From Burkholderiaceae bacterium (GTDB lineage Bacteria > Pseudomonadota > Gammaproteobacteria > Burkholderiales > Burkholderiaceae): a stretch of DNA of 17,586 nucleotides. Below the pieces are notes generated by a model. The model did not search any database, was not told the DNA's origin, and saw only the letters and a program-made list of their open reading frames with translations. The stretch's first letter is position 1; each line of letters opens with the position of its first letter. The stretch lies in the NCBI GenBank assembly GCA_030151165.1, contig JASLEM010000192.1:1-17586 (forward strand), read 5' to 3'. A program made the position numbers and the translations under genes. This document shows positions 12,604 to 17,586 of the stretch, in pieces.

Positions 12604-12998
12604 GACGACGATCTCCGCAACACGACCAGCGCTGCTGCGATGGGCAGGTTCTTCAGCAGCGGCCCCAGTGGATCGAGCCACATCGCGGGCAGCAGCGTCG
12701 TCGTGACGACGGTCATCAGCAGCGTGGCGAACAGCGCGAGGCCGTGGCTCGCGCGGCCGGGGCGCAGCCACAGCAGCAGCCCGACCGCCACGTCGAACGC
12801 GACGCCCGACCACAGCGCCGCGGCCGCGAGGGCGGGGGACGCGATGCCGGCCTGCGCCAGCAGGACGGCGCCTCGGCCGTGGGCCTCGAGCACGCTGGCG
12901 AGCGCGGTGAGCAGCCAGACCAGCACGAGGCTGGCGCGCAGCAGCGCCGCGTCGCGTGGCGCGAGCGTCGACGTGCGAGGCGTGAGGGATGGGCTCAT
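12600..12998 (-). CDS. DoxX-like membrane protein
   Basis: The 132-residue product (MSPSLTPRTSTLAPRD...) has four likely membrane helices and matches the DoxX-like family (DoxX_3). Signatures are LVLVWLLTALASVLEAHGRG near the start and the C-terminal DPLGPLLKNLPIAAALVVL block, close to the family's FGPLLKNLPI motif. In many proteobacteria this domain is fused to the C-terminus of an NAD-binding epimerase-like protein. Here it is a separate gene directly after such a protein, joined by an ATGA overlap, so the two products probably act together. The start at 12998 is fixed by that overlap; further upstream the frame runs inside the SDR gene. DUF2269 follows with another ATGA overlap. Confidence 0.85.
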   Translation of the reverse strand: MSPSLTPRTSTLAPRDAALLRASLVLVWLLTALASVLEAHGRGAVLLAQAGIASPALAAAALWSGVAFDVAVGLLLWLRPGRASHGLALFATLLMTVVTTTLLPAMWLDPLGPLLKNLPIAAALVVLRRSSS

Positions 12999-13906
12999 GC
13001 GACGACGCCCCGAAGCAGCTGGTCGTAGCGGGTGGCCGGCCGGCCGAGCAGGCGTTCGAACGCGAGCGGCGGCGCGACGTTGTCGGTGCCGAGCAGGGCC
13101 AGCGTCTCGCTGCACCATGGCGAGACGGGCAGCGCGTCGCCCGCGCGGGCGCTCCAGCGCGTGACGAGGTCGGGCAGCGACAGCACCCGCGCGGGCGCGC
13201 GTCCCGCCTGCGCGCGCAGGCTCGCGATGAACGCGGCCAGCGTGAGGGGCTCGGGGCCGACGGCGTCGACGATGGCCGGCGATGCGGGCAGCGTCGCGGT
13301 GTCGGTGCCCGGGTTCTCGACCAGGGCCACGATGCCTTGCGCGAGCTCGTCGACCGCGATCGGCTGCACCATCGCTCGGCGCACCGGCCGCGGCAGCGCG
13401 AGCACCGGCAGCCGCGAGAGCGCGAGGAACAGGCGGCTGCTCTCGCCTCTCGCGCCGAACACGACGCTCGGGCGCACGACGACGCCGTCGAGCCGTCCGG
13501 CCGACGTCAGCGCGGCGAGCCGTTCTTCCGCGTCGCGTTTCGTGCGCGTGTACGCCGTCTGCGATCCCGCGATGCCGAGCGCGGACACCTGGACGACGCG
13601 GCGCACGCCCGCCCGCGCGCAGGCCTCGAACAGGGCGGCGGGCGTCTGCGCGTGGACGGCCGCGATCGGACGACGCCGGCTGTCGCGCAGCACGCCGACG
13701 GCGTTCACGACGGCATCGACATCGCGCAGGCGCGGCAGCCAGAGGGCTGGCTCCGTGTCGCGGGCGAAGTCCATCGCGACCGCGTCGCCGACATCGGACG
13801 GGTGCCGCTCGGACACGCCCTCGATCGCGCGATGACCCCGCCGTCGCAGCGCCTCGACCACCGCGCGGCCGACGAACCCGCGCGCACCGCAGACGAGGAC
13901 GTTCAT
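12995..13906 (-). CDS. NAD(P)-binding epimerase-like SDR protein
   Basis: The 303-residue product is an atypical/extended short-chain dehydrogenase. The Rossmann motif is MNVLVCGARGFVGRAVVEAL (G7, G10, G13). VDAVVNAVGVLRD (63-75) follows, then VVQVSALG with S108 and an active-site-like AYTRTK with Y119 and K123, giving the Ser-Tyr-Lys set. VVVRPSVVFG matches the family's RPxxVFG segment. Relatives include complex I assembly NDUFA9-like and YbjT-type proteins as well as sugar epimerases. The start at 13906 overlaps the preceding stop as ATGA, and its own stop overlaps the DoxX-like start in the same way. Substrate is unknown; family knowledge of SDR-DoxX fusions suggests a membrane-associated role. 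Confidence 0.87.
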   Translation of the reverse strand: MNVLVCGARGFVGRAVVEALRRRGHRAIEGVSERHPSDVGDAVAMDFARDTEPALWLPRLRDVDAVVNAVGVLRDSRRRPIAAVHAQTPAALFEACARAGVRRVVQVSALGIAGSQTAYTRTKRDAEERLAALTSAGRLDGVVVRPSVVFGARGESSRLFLALSRLPVLALPRPVRRAMVQPIAVDELAQGIVALVENPGTDTATLPASPAIVDAVGPEPLTLAAFIASLRAQAGRAPARVLSLPDLVTRWSARAGDALPVSPWCSETLALLGTDNVAPPLAFERLLGRPATRYDQLLRGVVA

Positions 13907-14310
13907 CGATCCGCTCCCGCCGCCGTGGCCACCGTGGCCACCGTGGCCGGCTGGATCGACGCAGGCACGCCCCCGCGTTGCCGGTCGGCGAGCCAGCGGT
14001 TCACCTGCGACCACACGTTCGCCGAGACGATCGCCACCGTGGCGAAGACCCCGGCCAGCGCGAGCCACAGCGCGCGCCGCAACGCGTCGACGAGCGTCGC
14101 GCCGGCGTCGAAGTTGCCGAAGGTCAGCGTCAGCAGCAGCGTGCCGCTGACGACCATCAGCGTGGCGCAGCGTATCCAGAATTCCGAGCCGCCGTCCGCA
14201 TCGCACAGCCCGCGCAGCACGCGTTCGAGGATGGGGCGGAGATGGCGGATCGCCAGCATCGGGCCGGCGGCACCGAGCAGCAGGGAGGTGACGAAGAGGG
14301 TGGTGTCCAT
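13903..14310 (-). CDS. Small membrane protein of unknown family
   Basis: I do not recognise this family. The 135-residue product has three likely membrane segments: residues about 4-22 (TLFVTSLLLGAAGPMLAI), about 47-65 (CATLMVVSGTLLLTLTFG) and about 77-100 (RRALWLALAGVFATVAIVSA). A charged loop (RHLRPILERVLRGLCDADGG) lies after the first. The C-terminal tail holds an Ala/Thr/Val repeat encoded by three 9-bp units. The start at 14310 has AAGGAAAAG about 7 bases upstream and lies 13 bp after the DCC gene. Its stop overlaps the SDR start as ATGA. Its position inside a tightly coupled operon argues that it is a real part of the same system. Confidence 0.75.
   Translation of the reverse strand: MDTTLFVTSLLLGAAGPMLAIRHLRPILERVLRGLCDADGGSEFWIRCATLMVVSGTLLLTLTFGNFDAGATLVDALRRALWLALAGVFATVAIVSANVWSQVNRWLADRQRGGVPASIQPATVATVATAAGADR
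13923..13949. repeat. Short in-frame tandem repeat, 9 bp x 3
   Basis: CCGTGGCCA occurs three times head to tail, the last copy with one change. It encodes the Thr-Val-Ala repeat near the C-terminus of the small membrane protein. The 9-bp unit keeps the frame, so slippage would only change tail length. Confidence 0.7.
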
Positions 14311-14323
14311 GGCAGCTTTTCCT

Positions 14324-14809
14324 TCAGTGGTCGGACGACGGGCAGGTGGCGCCGGTGCAGCGCGCGCGCCGCGCGGCGAGCTCGGCTTCGCGTTGCAGCG
14401 CCTCGCGCCGGCGTTCGCCGCGCAGCAGGGCAAGCGACGTGAAGGCCGGCCCGAGCCAGCCTGGGAACCGGTGGCGATGGCGCGCGACCCAGCGATACGC
14501 ACGCTCGGCCGGTTCGCGCAGCCAGGGCCACGCCGTCGGCGCGGCGAGCCAGCCGAGGCCGACCGCGGCGTAGGCGAGGCGCAGCGTCTCGACGCCGATC
14601 ACCCAGCGACCGTCCGCGGTGAGGCCGTGGATCGCTTCCATCATCGCCTCGCGGGTGGCGCCCGCCGGGGCCACGAAGTCGGGCGGCGTGACATCGACGA
14701 AGCGCAGCCGCCCGAAGGTGTCGCGCTGGCGCAGCGACGTCATTTCGGCGTTGCACATCGGGCAGCCGGATTCGTGGAAGAGCGTGAGCGGATAGGTGGC
14801 GTTGTTCAT
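14324..14809 (-). CDS. DCC family (DUF393) thiol-disulfide oxidoreductase-like protein
   Basis: The 161-residue product opens with a strand followed by a CxxC motif: LTLFHESGCPMCNAEM (C16 and C19), a thioredoxin-like arrangement typical of the DCC/DUF393 family. Next come LRQRDTFGRLRFVDVTPPDF, the family's conserved ETLRLAYAAVGLGWL block (about 94-108) and RWVARHRHRFPG. Two further cysteines lie near the C-terminus (RCTGATCPSS). Members are assumed to be redox proteins, sometimes linked to membranes or electron transport, but no substrate is established. It is the promoter-proximal gene of the five-gene operon. Its start lies 10 bases from a 20-bp palindrome also found upstream of the neighbouring regulator gene, so repression by that regulator is likely. 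Confidence 0.87.
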   Translation of the reverse strand: MNNATYPLTLFHESGCPMCNAEMTSLRQRDTFGRLRFVDVTPPDFVAPAGATREAMMEAIHGLTADGRWVIGVETLRLAYAAVGLGWLAAPTAWPWLREPAERAYRWVARHRHRFPGWLGPAFTSLALLRGERRREALQREAELAARRARCTGATCPSSDH

Positions 14810-14819
14810 GGCGTTCGAT

Positions 14820-14839
14820 ATTTCAGTAAAAACAGAAAT
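14820..14839. promoter_or_regulatory. Palindromic operator (site 2) in the DCC operon promoter
   Basis: ATTTCAGTAAAAACAGAAAT is an 8+4+8 inverted repeat with one mismatch. With one T on each side it equals site 1 (15502-15521) at 19 of 22 positions. On the minus strand it overlaps the best promoter candidate: TTGAGC (14849-14844), 18 bases, then TGAAAT (14825-14820); binding here should block transcription of the operon. The surroundings are AT-rich against the local GC background. Confidence 0.75.
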
Positions 14840-14847
14840 TGACGCTC

Positions 14848-14866
14848 AAAAAAAGGGGCGAACCCC
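14848..14866 (-). terminator. Intrinsic terminator of the GbsR/MarR-type regulator gene
   Basis: On the minus strand the sequence reads GGGG-TTCG-CCCC followed by seven T, starting two bases after the regulator's stop codon. The stem is short (4 bp) but all GC and closed by a UUCG loop, and the T-tract is clear. It separates the regulator transcript from the operon, whose own promoter follows directly. Confidence 0.75.
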
Positions 14867-14868
14867 GG

Positions 14869-15477
14869 TCAGAACGTCGGCGGGACGAAAGGGCGCAGGT
14901 CCGGCTTCGCGGCCGGCTCCGGGGGCGCATCGGCCGGCGAGGGCGACGCCTCGCCGCCGCCGCGCACGAAGCGCTGGACGCTGGCGCCGAGGCGCAGCAC
15001 CTTCTCGAGGGTCGCGGGCGACAGCCGCAGCATCTCGTCCGACCACGTGGCGAGCGTCGTCATCAGGCGCAGCGTGTCGCGCACGCGGTCCTGCACGTCG
15101 GGGCGCTCCTGCTCGAAGCCGGGCATGGCGATCATCGCGTCGAGCGCGCGCGCCGTCGGGTCGAACTCGCGCTCCTTGCGCTCGCGCACGATGGTGCGCA
15201 GGAGTGCCCAGACATCGAGCGAGGTCTCGAAATAATCGCGCCGGTCGCCGAGCTGGTGCGCGGTGCGGATCAGGTCCCAGTTCTGCAGTTCCTTCAGGCT
15301 GGTGCTGACGTTGGAGCGCGCGATGCCCAGCGTCTCCGAGATCTCCTCGGCGTGCAGCGGCTGCCCGTGGAAGAACAGCAGGGCGTGGATCTGCGCGACG
15401 GAGCGGTTCACGCCCCAGGCGCTGCCCATCTCGCCCCAGTGAAGGACGAACTTGCGGGCGACATCGGAGAGTTCCAT
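14869..15477 (-). CDS. GbsR/MarR family transcriptional regulator
   Basis: The 202-residue product is a winged-helix regulator of the GbsR/MarR type. FVLHWGEMGSAWGVNRSVAQ (about 10-29) leads into IHALLFFHGQPLHAEEIS and the recognition helix region LGIARSNVSTSLKELQNWDL (about 50-69). RTAHQLGDRRDYFETSLDVW forms the wing, and a long helix (ALLRTIVRERKEREFDP) is the likely dimer interface. A Pro/Ala-rich tail of about 30 residues ends the protein. The ATG at 15477 lies 7 bases after the -10 box, so its mRNA may be leaderless. The promoter contains a perfect palindrome, repeated before the DCC operon; autoregulation and repression of that operon follow by inference. The ligand is unknown. GbsR relatives respond to choline or other small molecules, but no glycine-betaine genes are nearby. 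Confidence 0.9.
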   Translation of the reverse strand: MELSDVARKFVLHWGEMGSAWGVNRSVAQIHALLFFHGQPLHAEEISETLGIARSNVSTSLKELQNWDLIRTAHQLGDRRDYFETSLDVWALLRTIVRERKEREFDPTARALDAMIAMPGFEQERPDVQDRVRDTLRLMTTLATWSDEMLRLSPATLEKVLRLGASVQRFVRGGGEASPSPADAPPEPAAKPDLRPFVPPTF

Positions 15478-15484
15478 GGCGCCG

Positions 15485-15512
15485 AGTCTAGGCTTTCCAT
15501 TATTTCTGTCAA
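15485..15512 (-). promoter_or_regulatory. Promoter of the GbsR/MarR-type regulator gene
   Basis: On the minus strand a consensus TTGACA (15512-15507) is followed by 16 bases and TAGACT (15490-15485), then seven bases to the ATG at 15477. This is the best sigma70 promoter in the window and predicts transcription starting at the start codon. The -35 lies inside the palindromic operator. Confidence 0.7.
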
Positions 15513-15521
15513 GACAGAAAT
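15502..15521. promoter_or_regulatory. Palindromic operator (site 1) in the regulator's own promoter
   Basis: ATTTCTGTCAAGACAGAAAT is a perfect inverted repeat with 9-bp arms around a 2-bp centre. It covers the -35 of the regulator gene, so bound protein would exclude RNA polymerase. The near-identical site 2 stands before the DCC operon. A further inverted pair, CCGAGTCTA (15482-15490) and TAGACTCGG (15523-15531), flanks it off-centre. Confidence 0.8.
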
Positions 15522-15540
15522 TTAGACTCGGGCGATTTGT

Positions 15541-17586
15541 TCACCGCAGGTTCGGCGCCAGCCGCTGGAACGGGTCTGGCGTCGACGGCGCCGGCCGCGG
15601 CGGGGCGGGCGGCACGTTGCCGGAGCGCAGCGGGGGCAGCAGCGTCGCGTCCGGGCTCGAGGGCTGGTTCAGGCCGGCGGGCGGCGGCGGGGTGTTGGCG
15701 TCGGCGGGTTCGGACGCCTGCTCCCCGGGCTTGGGCGCGTAGGCGATCGACGGCGGGTTGCCCGGCTCCAGGCCCAGCTGCGAGATGTAGCCGCCGTCGG
15801 CGAACTCGTCGTACAGCCAGTCGCCGCGTGACTCCTGCACGCCGGCCGGCGTGGGGAGGACGGCCACGGCCTGGCCCTTGATCGCCTGGCGCATGTAGTC
15901 GATCCAGATCGGCAGCGCGAGCGTCGCGCCGAACTCGCGCGAGCCCATGCTGGTGTTGTCGTCGCGGCCCATCCAGACCACGGTCGCGATCTTCGGCTGG
16001 AAGCCGGCGAACCAGGTGTCGACGGAGTCGTTGGTGGTGCCGGTCTTGCCGTAGACGTCCGTGCGCTTGAGCGAGGCCTGCGCCTTCGCGCCGGTGCCGG
16101 TGCGCGTGACCTCGTTGAGCAGGCTCGCGACGACGAACGCGTTGCGCGCCGGGATGATGCGCTGGTCCTCGGTGGGCGTGGCGGGCAGGGCGGGCGCCTG
16201 GAACAGCACCTTGCCCTGCGCGTCGGTGATCTTTTCGATGTAGCGCGGCATCACGCCGTAGCCGCCGTTGGCGAACGCCGCGTAGGCGCGCGCCATCTGC
16301 ATCGGCGTGACGCTGCCGGCGCCGAGGGCGAGGGTGAGGTTGTCGGGGTGCTTGTCGGGCGCGAAGCCGAACTGGCTCGCCCACTGCCGCACGGTGTTCG
16401 TGCCGAGGAACTGCACCATGCGGATGCTGACGAGGTTCTTCGAGCGCGCGAGCGCCTCGCGCAGCGTCATCGGGCCGTCGAAGTGGTTGTCGTCGTCCTT
16501 CGGATCCCAGTGCTTGCCGCCGGTGAGCGCGTCGTCGATCTCGATCGGCGCGTCGTTGACGAGCGAGGCCGGCTGCAGGCCGTGCTCGAGCGCGGCCGAG
16601 TAGATGAACGGCTTGAAGCTCGAGCCCGGCTGGCGCCACGCGCTGGTCACGTGGTTGAACTGGCTGTGCGAGAAGTCGAAGCCGCCGACGAGCGCGCGGA
16701 TCTGGCCGGTCGCGGTGTCGAGCGAGACGAGCGCGCTCTCGGCGTCGGGCCACTGCGCGATACGCCACTCGGACTTGTAGCCCTGGTCGGCCGTCGTCTT
16801 CGCCACGCGGATGATGGCGCCGCGCTCGATCGCGAGGTCTTCCGACGCGCTGGCCTTCAGCGCGGCCTGCGCGCCGCGCAGCCCGTCGCCGGTGAGGTGC
16901 AGCGTCTCGCCGCTGGCGAGGATCGCGACGACTTCTTTCGGGCTCGCGTGCGTGACGACGGCCACGCGCAGGTCGTCGTCGTCCGGGTGGTCGTGCAGCG
17001 CGGCGGCGGCGGCGGTGGCGATGTCGGAGTCGTCGGCGGGCAGCTCCTCGTTGTCTTCCGGGCCGCGGTAGGGCTGGCGGCGGTCGAAGTCGATCACGCC
17101 GCGGCGCACGGCGGCGCGGGCGGCGTCCTGGTCGGCGGCGATGAGCGAGGTCGTCACGCGCAGGCCTTGCGAGTACGCGGCTTCGCCGAAGCGCTGCACC
17201 ACGGTCTGGCGCACCATCTCGGCGAGGTATTCGGCGCTGACCGGCGGCGACCACTTGCCGACGATCTTCAGCGGCTGCGCCTTGGCGGCGGCGTACTGGG
17301 CGTCGTCGAGGGCGCCGGTGTCGTGCATGCGCGAGAGCACGAACTGCTGGCGCGTGTGCGCGAGCTCGAAGTGCGACACCGGATCCGCGCCGCCCGGGTT
17401 CTTCGGCAGGCCGGCGAGCATCGCGGCCTCGGCGGGCGTCAGCTGCTTCGACGGCTTGCCGAAGTAGGTCAGCGACGCCGCCTCGAAGCCGTACGCGTGC
17501 TGGCCCAGGTAGATCTGGTTCATGTACAGCTCGAGGATCTGGTCCTTCGAGAGCGCGCGCTCGATCTTCATCGCGAGCAGGACTTC
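15541..17586 (-). CDS. mrcA: Penicillin-binding protein 1A (class A PBP), N-terminus beyond right edge
   Basis: 681 residues of the C-terminal part are visible; the frame is open through the right edge and the start is outside. The segment begins with the end of the glycosyltransferase domain (KIERALSKDQILELYMNQIYLG, then AAMLAGLPKNPGGADPVS). The transpeptidase domain carries all three penicillin-binding motifs: SSFK (catalytic Ser, codon 16623-16621, in RQPGSSFKPFIYSA), SKN (in LARSKNLVSIRM) and KTG (in VYGKTGTTNDSVDTWF). Between them lies an inserted OB-like region of about 100 residues (roughly from RVAVVTHASPKEVVA), typical of PBP1A. The tail is Pro-rich (NTPPPPAG, PPAPPRPAPSTP). The enzyme polymerises and cross-links peptidoglycan at the inner membrane. 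The missing N-terminus would hold the membrane anchor and the catalytic Glu of the glycosyltransferase. mrcA (ponA) is the family symbol. The downstream regulator has its own promoter 63 bp further on. Confidence 0.94.
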   Translation of the reverse strand, partial: EVLLAMKIERALSKDQILELYMNQIYLGQHAYGFEAASLTYFGKPSKQLTPAEAAMLAGLPKNPGGADPVSHFELAHTRQQFVLSRMHDTGALDDAQYAAAKAQPLKIVGKWSPPVSAEYLAEMVRQTVVQRFGEAAYSQGLRVTTSLIAADQDAARAAVRRGVIDFDRRQPYRGPEDNEELPADDSDIATAAAAALHDHPDDDDLRVAVVTHASPKEVVAILASGETLHLTGDGLRGAQAALKASASEDLAIERGAIIRVAKTTADQGYKSEWRIAQWPDAESALVSLDTATGQIRALVGGFDFSHSQFNHVTSAWRQPGSSFKPFIYSAALEHGLQPASLVNDAPIEIDDALTGGKHWDPKDDDNHFDGPMTLREALARSKNLVSIRMVQFLGTNTVRQWASQFGFAPDKHPDNLTLALGAGSVTPMQMARAYAAFANGGYGVMPRYIEKITDAQGKVLFQAPALPATPTEDQRIIPARNAFVVASLLNEVTRTGTGAKAQASLKRTDVYGKTGTTNDSVDTWFAGFQPKIATVVWMGRDDNTSMGSREFGATLALPIWIDYMRQAIKGQAVAVLPTPAGVQESRGDWLYDEFADGGYISQLGLEPGNPPSIAYAPKPGEQASEPADANTPPPPAGLNQPSSPDATLLPPLRSGNVPPAPPRPAPSTPDPFQRLAPNLR

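Noticed and set aside
12989..14842. 617-residue plus-strand open frame across the SDR, membrane and DCC genes
   Set aside because: Its composition is typical of antisense shadow translation, and the minus-strand genes show real family motifs and ATGA junctions.
1..17586. CRISPR array, tRNA or rRNA genes, insertion sequences, prophage
   Set aside because: No regularly spaced repeats, cloverleaf-like tRNA ends, transposase motifs or phage genes were found on reading both strands.

Overview
The window is very GC-rich DNA with dense, mostly collinear coding and short intergenic gaps. Several proteins look betaproteobacterial: an RluA-type pseudouridine synthase, a FabH-like KAS III of the PA3286 type, and an SDR / DoxX-like / DUF2269 cluster. 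Taken with the GC-rich GACAAT-type -10 boxes placed directly before start codons, a member of the Burkholderiales is most likely. That is a judgement from sequence style, not from a database search. I see no tRNA, rRNA, CRISPR array, insertion sequence or phage gene, and no gap above 300 bases.

Layout. (1) 1-3868, housekeeping: a partial GNAT/FemAB-like acyltransferase (-), an ArsC/Spx-like reductase (+), an Nramp Mn2+/metal transporter (-), then riboflavin synthase and RluA (+), whose stop and start codons overlap. (2) 4005-6198, an accessory-looking three-gene locus (+): a small exported protein of unknown family; a 190-residue protein with the His-Gly and Ala-Cys signatures of caspase-like (clan CD) cysteine peptidases; and an exported FGE-sulfatase-fold protein that lacks the catalytic cysteines of true formylglycine-generating enzyme. 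A 22-bp-armed inverted repeat resembling a REP element separates the last two. (3) 6328-12086: a FabH-like KAS III (+), an AraC regulator (-) divergent from a TehA/SLAC1-type channel (+), then exonuclease I and ketopantoate reductase (+) with overlapping stop and start. (4) 12127-15477, all on the minus strand: a five-gene operon (DCC thiol-disulfide oxidoreductase, small membrane protein, SDR, DoxX-like, DUF2269). Its last three junctions are ATGA overlaps. A GbsR/MarR-type regulator gene lies upstream with its own UUCG-loop terminator. (5) 15541 to the right edge: the 3' part of a class A penicillin-binding protein 1A (-).

Two observations stand out. The regulator promoter and the operon promoter carry the same 22-bp palindromic site, identical at 19 of 22 positions. 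This predicts an autoregulated, dedicated repressor of an uncharacterised redox/membrane operon. The caspase-like / FGE-like locus is a candidate for an undescribed exported or effector-type system, but its function is only inferred. Several genes also have a -10-like box 6-7 nt before the ATG, predicting leaderless mRNAs.
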